DNA of 64,000 nucleotides from Akkermansiaceae bacterium UBA956. GTDB taxonomy: Bacteria > Verrucomicrobiota > Verrucomicrobiia > Verrucomicrobiales > Akkermansiaceae. The translations under genes were made by a program, and so were the position numbers. The notes under the pieces are model-generated. The model was not told where the DNA came from. It saw only the letters and a program-made list of their open reading frames with translations, and searched no databases. This document shows positions 49,885 to 59,550 of this stretch, in pieces. How positions within the stretch are numbered: position 1 is the stretch's first letter; each line of letters begins with the position of its first letter. Location of the stretch: the NCBI GenBank assembly GCA_002293145.1, contig DBCO01000002.1, forward strand, positions 38,261-102,260, read 5' to 3'.

Positions 49885-50372
49885 GAAAACTTTACGCGCT
49901 TCTGGCCATCGTTTTTTTACTATGCCAATGTGCTGACGGCGATGGTTTTGCGACCTATGTTGCTGGTCCCGCTAGCAAAGTAACCCGCACTCAATCACTA
50001 GCCTCGGCCTTCGCCTATACCCAAGTTCGCTGGACTGCTTGCAAGATCAATATCAGACACGCCACTGGGATCGACTGCTCATGCTTCGTCTCTCGCTGTT
50101 GGCGACCAGAAAGACCCGTTTCCAGCGCAGAGTTCTCATCGATCACGCTCCCAATCTCATGCCATGAGCTCAAACCAGTCGACATTCTTCTCACCAAGGG
50201 CCACGACATTTTATTTGACCGATGGCTTACGCATGGCTGCCATCTCATCGGCGATGAATCAGGCCCACTTCCTGCATGGAAAGTTTCCTGCAATCATTTT
50301 CCCGTCAAAAAACTCCTCAACCGCGGCTACGCACCTCGCCGTTATTTCCAAATCATCGAACCAAGCTCATGA
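49881..50372 (+). CDS. NlpC/P60-like lipoprotein
   Basis: 163 aa. Lipobox LLCQCAD after a short signal. ATGIDCSCFVSRCW resembles the NlpC/P60 nucleophile motif (DCSGFV), ELKPVDILLTKGHDILFDRW the LxPGDxLxxxxHVxxF motif, and HLIGDESGPLPAW follows. The pattern suggests a small papain-like peptidoglycan or amide hydrolase, with Gly replaced by Cys after the nucleophile. It overlaps its neighbours by 4 bp on both sides. Confidence 0.65.
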   Translation: MRKLYALLAIVFLLCQCADGDGFATYVAGPASKVTRTQSLASAFAYTQVRWTACKINIRHATGIDCSCFVSRCWRPERPVSSAEFSSITLPISCHELKPVDILLTKGHDILFDRWLTHGCHLIGDESGPLPAWKVSCNHFPVKKLLNRGYAPRRYFQIIEPSS

Positions 50373-50857
50373 GCAGAATCCTCACTTTTGTCACCACCGC
50401 TCTCGTCGCCCTCAGTCTATTTTCTTTCTGGTATTTCCAGCAAGAGCGCGTGATCAAGCGCAAGCTCGATAACCTTATCGAGGATCTGAATTTCACCCCC
50501 GAGAGCACCCGCACCACACGCTTGATCAAAAGCTCATCAATCGCTTCTTACTTCGATGTTGCCACCGAAATCTCATCGCCCATCGAAGAAGCTAATGGAA
50601 ATTTTTCCCATGAAGATCTTAGTAGCGGCTATGCAGGACTCGCTGAATATGCGCGCGAAATCAACATCGTTCGCACCAGCGAAATCTCCTACGACGGGGA
50701 TAAAAATCAAGCCACGCTAAGCTTCGAGGCAGATGTGAAAATCAACATCAAACGCTGGATTCCATCATTAGACGACAGTTACCACGTGACGACTCACTGG
50801 CGTAAAACCGACAAAGGCTGGGTCATTCACAGCTCACACTGGTCTCAGACTCCATGA
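50369..50857 (+). CDS. NTF2-like membrane-anchored protein
   Basis: 162 aa. One N-terminal membrane helix (FVTTALVALSLFSFWYF) precedes a compact alpha/beta domain with strands ATLSFEADVKINIKRWI and YHVTTHWRKTDKGWVIHS, the pattern of NTF2/SnoaL-like domains. No catalytic residue is obvious. Third gene of the coupled trio. Confidence 0.6.
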   Translation: MSRILTFVTTALVALSLFSFWYFQQERVIKRKLDNLIEDLNFTPESTRTTRLIKSSSIASYFDVATEISSPIEEANGNFSHEDLSSGYAGLAEYAREINIVRTSEISYDGDKNQATLSFEADVKINIKRWIPSLDDSYHVTTHWRKTDKGWVIHSSHWSQTP

Positions 50858-50908
50858 CTTTTTTCGCATTTTCCACTTGCCCTCTGAAAGAAACCTGTAA
50901 TACTGTTC

Positions 50909-50926
50909 GTAGCAGTTAGCAGCTAC
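50909..50926. promoter_or_regulatory. Short inverted repeat upstream of GH109-like gene
   Basis: GTAGC (50909-50913) and GCTAC (50922-50926) are separated by AGTTAGCA, 24 bp before the start codon. It is a possible operator; support is only the symmetry and position. Confidence 0.3.
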
Positions 50927-50949
50927 TAAATATTTAGCCTTCTCGAATC

Positions 50950-52335
50950 ATGAAAGACCAAAACATCATCAATCAACGTCGTAATTTCCTAAAAACCCTC
51001 AGCGGTATTGGAGCGGGCATGGCCGCCATTCCCGCCTTGATGCAGGCTCAAACAAACGCCCCAGCTCGACCATCCGGTGCAAAATACATGGGCGACTTTA
51101 CTGCTCCGAAGCTGGAGAAGGTCAAGGTAGCCATCATCGGCGTCGGAGCACGTGGATCAGGTCACATTTCCCAACTTGCCACCATTGAAGGAGTAGAAGT
51201 TGTCGGCATTTGCGATCTCAATGAAGGCCGTGCCAAAGGCTCAGAAAACAACGTTAAAGGCAAGGGCCACACGCCCAAAATCTATTTCGGTGACGAAAAC
51301 GCATGGCAAAAAATGCTCGCCGAAACCAAACCGGACGCTTGTTTTATCGCCACCCCATGGGAGCTACACGGCCCACAAGCAGTAGCCGCCATGAAGGCCG
51401 GCGCTCATGCCTTTGTCGAGATTCCTATTGCGCTCACCATTGAAGAATTGTGGGACATTATCAACACCTCAGAAGCCACAGGACGCCATTGCATGTTGAT
51501 GGAAAACGTCAACTATGGTCGTGAAGAACTTCTTTATCTCAACATGGTGCGCCAAGGTGTAATCGGCGAGCTATTGCATGGCGAGGCAGCCTACATTCAC
51601 GAGCTGCGCGGCCAAATGAACGGTGGAGATAGCACCGGTTCATGGCGCACACTCCACTACGCCAAACGCAATGGTAACCTCTACCCTTGCCACGGCCTTG
51701 GCCCCGTCGCTCAATACATGAGCCTTGCACGTGGCGAAGACAATTTCCGCCGCCTTGTTTCCTTCGGATCTCCTGCAAAAGGGCGCAATTTATATGCAAA
51801 GAAGTCGAACAATTTGACCAAGCCTGAGTTCAAAACTCTCGATTACCAATGCGCAGACATGAGCACCTCGCTGGTGAAAACACATCTGGGCCGCACCATC
51901 ATGATCCAGTGGGATGAAACATCGCCACGCCCTTACTCACGTCACAACTTGATTCAAGGCACCCTCGGCACCCTCAGAGGTTTCCCCAATGGCATGGCCA
52001 TCGAGGGCGTCACTAAGAGCTATCACGAGTGGACGAACTCTGAAGAATTTGAAGCCATCGCCTCGAAGTATGAGCATCCGCTCTTCAAGCGCATGGGTGA
52101 ACTTGCCAAGAAAATGGGCGGTCACGGCGGCATGGACTTCCTCATGCTATTCCGCATCATCGAGTGCTTGCGCAATGGTCTTCCTCTCGACCAAAACGTT
52201 TACGAAGGATGCTACTGGTCATCCGTAGCGCCACTCAGCGAAAAATCCGTCAAGGAAGACGGAATGCCACAAGACTTCCCTGACTTCACCCGTGGTAATT
52301 GGAAAACCACCAAGCCACTCGCAATCATCGAGTAA
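50950..52335 (+). CDS. GH109-like Tat-exported Gfo/Idh protein
   Basis: 461 aa. The Tat signal is QRRNFLKTLSGIGAGMAAIP. The NAD-binding segment is VKVAIIGVGARGSGHISQLA. GH109 alpha-N-acetylgalactosaminidases share NYGREELLYLNMVRQGVIGE, AAYIHELRGQ and NGNLYPCHGLGPVAQYMSL, with the catalytic His in the last. It would remove terminal GalNAc by an NAD-assisted mechanism outside the cytoplasm. It is monocistronic with its own terminator. Assignment to GH109 rather than to a general oxidoreductase is likely but not proven. Confidence 0.85.
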   Translation: MKDQNIINQRRNFLKTLSGIGAGMAAIPALMQAQTNAPARPSGAKYMGDFTAPKLEKVKVAIIGVGARGSGHISQLATIEGVEVVGICDLNEGRAKGSENNVKGKGHTPKIYFGDENAWQKMLAETKPDACFIATPWELHGPQAVAAMKAGAHAFVEIPIALTIEELWDIINTSEATGRHCMLMENVNYGREELLYLNMVRQGVIGELLHGEAAYIHELRGQMNGGDSTGSWRTLHYAKRNGNLYPCHGLGPVAQYMSLARGEDNFRRLVSFGSPAKGRNLYAKKSNNLTKPEFKTLDYQCADMSTSLVKTHLGRTIMIQWDETSPRPYSRHNLIQGTLGTLRGFPNGMAIEGVTKSYHEWTNSEEFEAIASKYEHPLFKRMGELAKKMGGHGGMDFLMLFRIIECLRNGLPLDQNVYEGCYWSSVAPLSEKSVKEDGMPQDFPDFTRGNWKTTKPLAIIE

Positions 52336-52360
52336 TCGATGTTATTTCGCGCCCATCTCA

Positions 52361-52393
52361 GGCACCATTCATTCACGAATGGTGCCTTTTTTC
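52361..52393 (+). terminator. Terminator after GH109-like gene
   Basis: GGCACCATTC pairs perfectly with GAATGGTGCC around ATTCAC, followed by TTTTTT. It lies 25 bp after the stop. Confidence 0.93.
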
Positions 52394-52439
52394 TCCCTTT
52401 TTTCTTTTCTAACGCACCAAACTCAAGCGATGATGCGCT

Positions 52440-53192
52440 ATGCACTGCATTGAACGCGCTGAGACACCCTACCAACGCATTGAGGTTTGGAAATCCGCTC
52501 ATCAGGTAGAATTCCGCGTGCAACAAGCCGTGCATGCTTGGTGGCATCGCCAACGCTTTCTTACCGGCCTCGCTTGGGATAACATGATCGCCGCATGCCT
52601 GCTCCGCCCTGCTGGCCCGCCGCGCTCGATCCTCATGCTCGGTCTCGCTGGCGGCACAACCTTTCGCGCCCTGCGCCGACTTCTGCCCGATGTCGCACTC
52701 ACAGCCGTTGATATCGATGGCCCATGCATCGATCTTGCACGCAAGCACATGCACCTTGATGATCTCCAGTGCACCATTCACATCGCCGATGCTTATCAGT
52801 GGATTCACCAATGCCGCAAAACCTATGACGTCGTCATAGATGATGTCTACCTAGCAGGTTCGCACGATGTTTATCGCCCAGGCTCGTGGAATGAAAAAAA
52901 TCTGCTAGATCTCAAGAAGCTCGTCGCACCAGGTGGACTATTGCTCACCAATCTCATTCGTGGCGCAGGCCATCGCAACATTCAGTCACAAATTCGAAAA
53001 CTTTTCCGTGAGCAATTTCCCTCAGCCAAAGAAGTCCGCACTCCCTGCGGGCTAAACGAGACACTCTGCGGTGGCGATGCCATCCTAGGAGCCTCCGCTC
53101 TTCAACAATGGCGTGAGCAATTTTCTTCATCGCGTGATCGCGACTTGTGGGATATCATTTCCATACGCAAACTCCCGAAACCGATTACATGA
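52440..53192 (+). CDS. Spermidine synthase-like methyltransferase-fold protein
   Basis: 250 aa. The Rossmann-fold core is SILMLGLAGGTTFRALRRLL, LTAVDIDGPCIDLARKHM, HIADAYQWI and YDVVIDDVYLAG. The aminopropyl/methyl-transferase-like pattern resembles spermidine synthase, but the N-terminal beta domain is reduced to ~50 residues, so substrate choice is unclear. Its stop overlaps the next methyltransferase start (ATGA). Confidence 0.78.
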   Translation: MHCIERAETPYQRIEVWKSAHQVEFRVQQAVHAWWHRQRFLTGLAWDNMIAACLLRPAGPPRSILMLGLAGGTTFRALRRLLPDVALTAVDIDGPCIDLARKHMHLDDLQCTIHIADAYQWIHQCRKTYDVVIDDVYLAGSHDVYRPGSWNEKNLLDLKKLVAPGGLLLTNLIRGAGHRNIQSQIRKLFREQFPSAKEVRTPCGLNETLCGGDAILGASALQQWREQFSSSRDRDLWDIISIRKLPKPIT

Positions 53193-54574
53193 CTGATTCC
53201 GTTGCCGCCATTTACAATCGAGAAGATTACCCATCGATGAGCCATCCCACAGGCCATCCCAGCATCATGGCTGCCTCCGCGATCTTTGGCGGACTTCGCA
53301 CAAGTCACGTGCCAACAAGCCGGATTCTCGAAATTGGCTGCGCCAGCGGCCATCATATTCTGCCAATCGCTGCGGCATTTCCTGATGCATCGCTCACCGC
53401 CGTCGATCTCAGTAATCACGCCATAGAGAAAGCAAAATCCATCGCACAATCGGCCAAAATCACCAACGTACAATTTCTCTGCGCTGATATCAAAAACTGG
53501 CGCCCCTCAGCTCATCAATACGACTACATCATTGCCCACGGATTTTTTTCCTGGGTCGATGATGAGGCAAAGTCGGCGCTGTTAGATATCTGCCAACACG
53601 CCCTGACCCCCAATGGCGTTGCGATGATCAGCTACAATACACAACCCGGATGGGCATTGCGACAGCCCCTTCGCGAGATGACCAATGCCCTGCGTCACAT
53701 GCCTGCCTGCAAAAACTCATCGATACTTGCTCTCGATCTCATCGAATCGGCCATGGAGGGCACTGATACCGACTATGGAAAATATCTCATCTCATTAATC
53801 AAGGACGCCAAGGCCAAAGGTGAGCAGCAACTCAAATTCGACGACCTCGGCCCGATCAATGACCCGTGTTATTTCAGCCAATTTGTGCAGTGGTGCCAAG
53901 CTGCTGGATTGAAATACGTTAGCGAAAGTGACATCGCATTGAGCAATCCAGCCATGCTACCAGAAGGGGCCAAATCACTACTGCCTAATCTGCGCAACGA
54001 TCCATTACTCCAGCAACAGCTCGCTGATTTTTTCACCGGTCGCACCTTTCGCACCAGCCTGATCTGTCGTGCCGATGCCAACCTATGGCAACCCACTTGG
54101 GAGGAAGTAGCCGAGTATAGCATCGAGTTGCTCATGCCCATTCCCGCCACAGGAAATCCGATCACTGATCGCATCGCTGAAGTCATTCATCAACAGCAGC
54201 CCGACTGTGTTCCCATGCGCGCACTGCTCGCAGACATACAAACATGCGATCCCGAGCAAGCGGTCACCGTCATACTCCAACTCGCCCAACTCGGCATTCT
54301 ACGCCTGCGCAGCATCCCCTACCGCCGCCTACAATCCATGCCTGAGCATCCACGGCTCTCGCTGTTAAATGAGCATTACCTCAAGGCTGGATTGTCCATT
54401 GTCGATGCCCTGCATAACCCCTGCAAAATTGCTCCTTCTGATCGAAAAGTATTGCTCAACTGCAATGGCATCAATTCCTTTGATGACATCATGCGCCAAT
54501 GCGCCGAGGAAAAACAAGTGCAGTCCGCCCACGCACTACTTCAGTTTATGAATGATCGTGGTCTGCTTTGCTAG
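53189..54574 (+). CDS. SAM methyltransferase with regulatory domain
   Basis: 461 aa. The N-terminal class I domain has RILEIGCASGHHILPIAAAF, LTAVDLSNHAIEKAK, FLCADIKNW and YDYIIAHGFFSWV. The C-terminal ~250 residues fit the methyltransferase regulatory domain (PF10119-like) with repeated helices and a winged-helix-like end. Start at 53189 (MTDSVAAIYNREDYP); this group often begins with S/TxxYDxxxYP. It is coupled to the preceding gene and overlaps the convergent transporter by 29 bp. Confidence 0.85.
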   Translation: MTDSVAAIYNREDYPSMSHPTGHPSIMAASAIFGGLRTSHVPTSRILEIGCASGHHILPIAAAFPDASLTAVDLSNHAIEKAKSIAQSAKITNVQFLCADIKNWRPSAHQYDYIIAHGFFSWVDDEAKSALLDICQHALTPNGVAMISYNTQPGWALRQPLREMTNALRHMPACKNSSILALDLIESAMEGTDTDYGKYLISLIKDAKAKGEQQLKFDDLGPINDPCYFSQFVQWCQAAGLKYVSESDIALSNPAMLPEGAKSLLPNLRNDPLLQQQLADFFTGRTFRTSLICRADANLWQPTWEEVAEYSIELLMPIPATGNPITDRIAEVIHQQQPDCVPMRALLADIQTCDPEQAVTVILQLAQLGILRLRSIPYRRLQSMPEHPRLSLLNEHYLKAGLSIVDALHNPCKIAPSDRKVLLNCNGINSFDDIMRQCAEEKQVQSAHALLQFMNDRGLLC

Positions 54575-55520
54575 TCGCGCTGCGACTCCAGAACCAAGCG
54601 AGAAAACTACCAATCAGGCAGTGAAAGACCGCCGAGATCGCAGCAGGAATCGGAGCCAGCGGCATCGCCGCAAAATGCGTCTTCGCAAGTGCGGCACCCA
54701 GCCCGCTATTCTGCATCCCAACTTCTACTGATACTGTGCGGCATTGCGCCAGGTCACAACCACAAAGTTTTGCTACGGCATAGCCCAAGCCAAATCCGAT
54801 CGCATGTAAGGCAAACACCGCCACAAACAAAGTCCACCCTGCCTGCGCGATGGATGCTTTTCCTCCCGCCACAATGCTCCCCACCACCAGCACAATCAAT
54901 ACCACACTCACCATTGGTCCCACCGAACCCACAGCCTCTCGCACGGAATCACGATGACGATTTTTTTCCACCAAGTGATTGATCACCAATCCTAACAACA
55001 ATGGAATCAACACGATCTCAATCATCGAGCCAAACAAATCCCACGCATTCACATTCATCGCCTGCCCTGCCAACCATTTTGTCAACAGCGGCGTCATCAC
55101 CACCGCAAGAAACGTCGAGCACATGGTCAACAAAACACTCAAGGCCACGTTCGCGCGCGCCAGATAGCAAATCACATTCGATGCCGTGCCTCCTGGACAG
55201 CATCCCACCAAAATCAAGCCAAGTGCCAATTCCTTCGACAAGCCAAACACCATGCCTGATACCAAAGCAGCCAACGGCATGATCAAAAATTGTGCCGCCA
55301 CACCTAACAGAATCATCCGCGGTTGCTTGGCGACTTCGACAAAATCTGCAAAGCGCAGAGTAAGCCCCATGCCTAACATGATCACACCAAGTCCCCTAGC
55401 GATCCACGGCTGAAACCACGTCCACTGCTGCGGAGCCAGCCACGCCCATAGACAACCCAATATAATCCACAGCGGAAACCATTCGCTGAAACGTTGAAAA
55501 AATCGATACATCATACTCAT
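54546..55520 (-). CDS. BASS-family sodium symporter
   Basis: 324-aa bile acid:Na+ symporter-type permease with ten predicted helices. GCCPGGTASNVICYLARANV is the Na+-site motif of the family (GxxPGGxxSN), and VSVEVGMQNSGLGAALAKTH is the crossing helix (ExGxQNxxLA). The substrate is unknown; organic anions or pantoate are transported by relatives. The downstream peptidase gene, 7 bp beyond its start on the same strand, is upstream in transcription. Confidence 0.92.
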   Translation of the reverse strand: MSMMYRFFQRFSEWFPLWIILGCLWAWLAPQQWTWFQPWIARGLGVIMLGMGLTLRFADFVEVAKQPRMILLGVAAQFLIMPLAALVSGMVFGLSKELALGLILVGCCPGGTASNVICYLARANVALSVLLTMCSTFLAVVMTPLLTKWLAGQAMNVNAWDLFGSMIEIVLIPLLLGLVINHLVEKNRHRDSVREAVGSVGPMVSVVLIVLVVGSIVAGGKASIAQAGWTLFVAVFALHAIGFGLGYAVAKLCGCDLAQCRTVSVEVGMQNSGLGAALAKTHFAAMPLAPIPAAISAVFHCLIGSFLAWFWSRSATSKADHDHS

Positions 55521-55526
55521 TGCACG

Positions 55527-57562
55527 TTACGGGTTCATCAACTGCTCGCGAAAAAAATCCACTCGCTTGCGTTGCATCGAACGCGCTTCACCACAGCCAT
55601 GACCACCACCCGGCACCACGATCATTTCGAAATCCTTATCTGCCTTCATCAATGCATTGGCAACTTGCATGGTCGATGCCGGATCCACATTGGTATCCAG
55701 CTCACCCACCGTCAAAAGCAAGGCACCCTGCAAGCGCGCTGCGTGCGTTACGTTCGAATTATCCGCATACTCTGGTCCCACTGGCCAGTCCATCCACTGC
55801 TCATTCCACCAAATTTTATCCATCCGATTGTCATGACAGCCACAATCTGCCGCCGCCACTTTGTAAAAATCACCATGAAACAACAGCGCTCCTAACGCAT
55901 TTTGACCACCTGCTGAACCGCCGAAAATCCCCACCCGCGTCAGATCCATCGCTGGGTATTTTTCAGCCGCTGCTTTCATCCAAGCGATGCGATCGAGGAA
56001 TCCCGCGTCCTTGAGATTCTTATAACATTGGTCATGAAACTTCTTGCCGCGATGCGCCGTACCTCGCCCATCAATCTGCACCAAGATGAACCCATATGCC
56101 GCCAACTCACTTTGCGGAGCCAACCATGGGCTCCAATTCTTGCGCACGAAAGCATCCTGTGGCCCGCGTAAATGTATTCCACCACAGGATACTTTTTCGC
56201 GGGCTCATACTCCGGAGGAAAAATAATCGTACCGAATACATCAAACATGCCATCGCGATCCTTCGCAGCAAAAGGCACGGGTAATTGCCATTGTTTTTTA
56301 AATTCCGTCGCATCCGCCACAGCCAAGGTCTTTAACAACTTCCCATCCGCTGTGCGTCGTAGTTCATACACTGGTGGCGAATCAATGCGTGACCAACGAC
56401 AAACATAGTAATTCCGCTGCGCCGAAAAAACCGGACGCTCATGTGCACCATCCGCACTTGTCAATGGCACCGCTTTCCCTGAATCCAAATGCACCATTAC
56501 GTAATGCTCAAAGTAAGGGTCCTGATGTGGATAGCAACCACAGGCCTCCACCAACGCCGTGCGATTTTTTTCATCCACATGCAGCACTTTTTTCACCAAC
56601 CACTCGCCCTTGGTCAGTTGTTTTTTTACTTTTCCAGTTATGCCATCATACAAATACAAATGATTCCATCCATCGCGCTCCGAGAGCCATAGAATTTCAT
56701 CACCTCCCTTGAGATCACGCCGATAGCCATAGCCATACACATAGATGAAAGTCTTGCTCTCCTCGCCGATCAATACCCGCTGTGATTGATTCACCGCATT
56801 CATCTCGACCACATAATACTTGCCAAAACCACGTTCAATATACTCGTAGGTCAAGCGCTGAGAGTCGCCTCGCCAAGCAACATGGTTCACCGAAAAGGGA
56901 TTTGGAATCAAAGTCGGATCAGTCGCTAGAGGCGCACTTCCATCCACCGCAAAAATCCATGGCACCGATACCGTAATCTCATCGCCCGGCTTGGTATAGT
57001 CCACCGTAAATGTCTCAGGCTGCAATTGTTTCTCGGGTGATGACCTTACATACGTCACCTTTCGCGGTGCCACCTCCTTCGCTTTCCACAATTGAAAAAA
57101 TCGCGAATCAGGAGACCAATACGCGACGCCTCGAAATACCCCCGCCTGATCAGACTTCGCCAAGACCTTCTCGGTACCCGCTTTCAGATCCTTCAATACC
57201 ACCTCACCCTCGCGCAAGATCACCTCCCACTTGCCGTCGCTAGTACGATTGTTCTCGTAACCAGGGCGACCGATTTGCCGATCCCGCGGCTCTTCTGGCA
57301 ACTTAGGCACCGCCTTCTGCACCACACTCTCTTGATTCGTAGTCAGATCCAGACGCGTCACGATCACCTTACCTTGCGCATCTTCCGTTTGATAGAAAAA
57401 CTGCTTCTCATCAGCACTCCAGCCATAGGAAATTTTTTCATTTAACACCTTGATCCGCGACTTTGAGTAAGCAGCACCCGTGATTTGCTCAAATTCCTTC
57501 GTGCCCTGATGCTTCGCAGCAACTGGCAACATCAATACTCCAGCAATGATCAAAAAACGCAT
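55527..57562 (-). pseudogene. Prolyl oligopeptidase (S9), single-base frameshift
   Basis: Secreted S9/DPP-IV-like peptidase with signal MRFLIIAGVLMLPVAA. It has an N-terminal beta-propeller (about residues 40-460) and a C-terminal hydrolase with [13 protein letters not shown] (Ser), GELDTNVDP (Asp) and GGGHGCGE (His). The frame breaks near 56161. The first part reads [10 protein letters not shown] and the rest continues one frame over as [12 protein letters not shown]. One extra base in the GGCCC run (minus strand GGGCC to GGGCCC) would restore [15 protein letters not shown]. Everything else is intact, so this is a recent mutation or a sequencing/assembly error. Confidence 0.85.
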
Positions 57563-57706
57563 GCACCAAATACAAGCCCAAGCAGCGAAACATTTCAACA
57601 ACCCATCTGAGAAAAATCATCCAACGACACCCATGACTTCATCGCCGACCGTGGATCATTCAAAATTCAACTTCCCACAAGACTAGCCACATGCTATCTT
57701 CTCCGC

Positions 57707-58903
57707 ATGCATTCGCTGCTCGCCACCCTCACTTGCTTGATCATCTCATCGCTCTCGCTCTCCGCGCAGACAGCCCCTGCCGTGGACAATACTGATGAAG
57801 CACCCAAAGCATTGCCCATTGCACCCGAACCCGAAAAAACACCCGACGACGGTGTCCGTGTTGCGATCCTCGGCTACCACGATTTTTCTATGACGCTCAA
57901 AGAAACCGAGATGCGCATCAACACGGATAAATTCCGCAAGCAAATGCAAGCACTTAAGGACCAAGGTCTCAGCGTCATCAGCATGCAAGATTTCCAAGCA
58001 TGGAAACGCGGGGAAAAGACCATCCCACCGCGCTCCGTTGTCATCACCATCGATGACGGCTGGCAATCCTTCTACACCGATGCCTACCCCATCCTCAAAG
58101 AATTTGGCTACCCTTTCACTGTATTTCTTTACACCAAATACGTCAACGTCCAAGGACGATCGATGAGCTTTGAGATGATTCAAGAAATGCAAAAAAATGG
58201 CGGCCACGTCGGGAGTCACAGCACCAGCCACCCCTACCCAGGCACCGTCAAGTCTCAAAAACGCAAAGGCCCACAGACCTACGCTTCATTCCTCGAACGC
58301 GAAATGGGGCAATCAAAAGCATTTCTCGAAAAAAACTTCAAACAACCCGTCAACACCTACTGCTACCCTGGCGGATTCCACACCGATGAAATGTTCGAGG
58401 CCGGCACCCAATATGGCTACGATTTCATGTTCACTGTCCTCCCCGGAAAAATCAAACGCAGCAGCGATAACAACACCCTTCCCCGCTACATCATCCTCGG
58501 CACCTACGATCGGATCTTCGATCTTGCTACGGAATTCCGCGATGCCGCTGCACCTAAGATCGGCGATGCCAGCGCCCCCGCACAAAAAACCATCGTGCCC
58601 GTGCAGCCCGAGCCCGGTGCCGTGGTCAACACCCGCTTGCCTGTCATCTCCATCGATCTATCTACCATCACCGATATCACTCCCGAGTCTCTCGTTATGC
58701 GCATTGCCGGCTTTGGCGATGTCCCCGCCGTCTTTGACGAAAACACCAAACAGCTCACCTGGCAAGTCAACCGCCGCCTGCGCACCGACTCCTGCCAAGT
58801 CTCCGTGACATGGAAAGGCAGTGACAAAAAAACCACAGCTCCGCCCGTGCGCTGGACCTTTGCCATCGACAAAGAAGTAGCCTACCAACCCACTGGCGGC
58901 TAA
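57707..58903 (+). CDS. Secreted polysaccharide deacetylase
   Basis: 398 aa with signal MHSLLATLTCLIISSLSLSA. The NodB-type CE4 fold has ILGYHDF, VVITIDDGWQSFYTDAYP (catalytic TxDDG), the zinc-binding GSHSTSHPYPG (HxxxH) and TYCYPGGFH. A C-terminal Ig-like beta domain of ~110 residues (PVISIDLSTITDITPESL onward) probably binds carbohydrate. It acts on N-acetylated or acetylated glycans in the envelope or outside. Confidence 0.92.
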   Translation: MHSLLATLTCLIISSLSLSAQTAPAVDNTDEAPKALPIAPEPEKTPDDGVRVAILGYHDFSMTLKETEMRINTDKFRKQMQALKDQGLSVISMQDFQAWKRGEKTIPPRSVVITIDDGWQSFYTDAYPILKEFGYPFTVFLYTKYVNVQGRSMSFEMIQEMQKNGGHVGSHSTSHPYPGTVKSQKRKGPQTYASFLEREMGQSKAFLEKNFKQPVNTYCYPGGFHTDEMFEAGTQYGYDFMFTVLPGKIKRSSDNNTLPRYIILGTYDRIFDLATEFRDAAAPKIGDASAPAQKTIVPVQPEPGAVVNTRLPVISIDLSTITDITPESLVMRIAGFGDVPAVFDENTKQLTWQVNRRLRTDSCQVSVTWKGSDKKTTAPPVRWTFAIDKEVAYQPTGG

Positions 58904-58948
58904 TGCCATGCCCCTCGCGAAACGAGGATTTCTGTCCGCAATTTGAGC

Positions 58949-58986
58949 AAAAAAAACGCCAGCTACTCAACGAAAGCAGCAGGCGT
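58949..58986 (-). terminator. Terminator at distal end of cassette array
   Basis: On the minus strand ACGCCTGCTGCT pairs with AGTAGCTGGCGT (one mismatch, one G-T) around TTCGTTG, followed by eight T. It lies 30 bp after the 59017 stop and closes the minus-strand unit. Confidence 0.85.
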
Positions 58987-59016
58987 GATCATGGTGAAAA
59001 TTTTACGCTCCTACAT

Positions 59017-59427
59017 CTAAGTCCTTTTTAGCGTAGCCTGGCTCCCATCCAAGTTAGTGTTTTCTCTTTCTAGCACGGCTTCGTCGACATCTGTTTCCGA
59101 TTGCCCCCATAGAGGCTTACGCCCGAAAAGCATGAAGGGAATGCCCACATACAAAGAAAGCACTAATACGATCGGCCACGCACGAACAGGATTAACGGGA
59201 TAAGGTCCAGCCCGAAGCGCTTCCATGTAGGTTTGATATGCAGCAGTAGCATCATCTTGGTCTGAGTCATCAACAACGATGCGGACACCTCCAATGGTGT
59301 TGCTATAATACCAAAAAAGCTGGATGAAATGTTCATCTTTCAACGACGCCTCGATTCCAAGATCTCCCAAATATGCTCGAAATAGGTGTGCATCCTCTGG
59401 AGTCGTAAATGTTGCGATTGTTGTCAT
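59017..59427 (-). CDS. DUF2007-like protein with membrane helix
   Basis: 136 aa. The N-terminal ~75 residues (TIATFTTPEDAHLFRAYLGD, GGVRIVVDDSDQDDATAAYQ) fit the DUF2007/signal-transducing PII-like fold. A membrane helix (AWPIVLVLSLYVGIPFMLFG) and a polar tail follow. Its start is 9 bp beyond the last attC-like site, so it is either the last cassette gene or the first chromosomal gene after the array. Confidence 0.7.
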   Translation of the reverse strand: MTTIATFTTPEDAHLFRAYLGDLGIEASLKDEHFIQLFWYYSNTIGGVRIVVDDSDQDDATAAYQTYMEALRAGPYPVNPVRAWPIVLVLSLYVGIPFMLFGRKPLWGQSETDVDEAVLERENTNLDGSQATLKRT

Positions 59428-59435
59428 GGTTTTTT

Positions 59436-59530
59436 ATGCACGTTTGAAGTGTGGCACAGCGGAGATTGAGCGTCCAGAGCGAAGCGAACTAGAGGCGTTG
59501 TCCGCCGTTGCCACCACTGGCGTGTTCGGC
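59436..59530 (-). repeat. attC-like site A0 (degenerate)
   Basis: 5' core GCCGAAC (minus strand, 59530-59524) follows the GH32 stop. The stem AGTGGTGGCAACGGCGGA / TCCGCTGTGCCACACT pairs with one bulged base and one wobble. The 3' core reads GTGCAT instead of GTTxxx. The 5' core matches the A1 3' core (GTTCGGT) at 6 of 7 bases when complemented. Confidence 0.62.
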
Positions 59531-59550
59531 TTCTTTCTGTTCAGATCACA

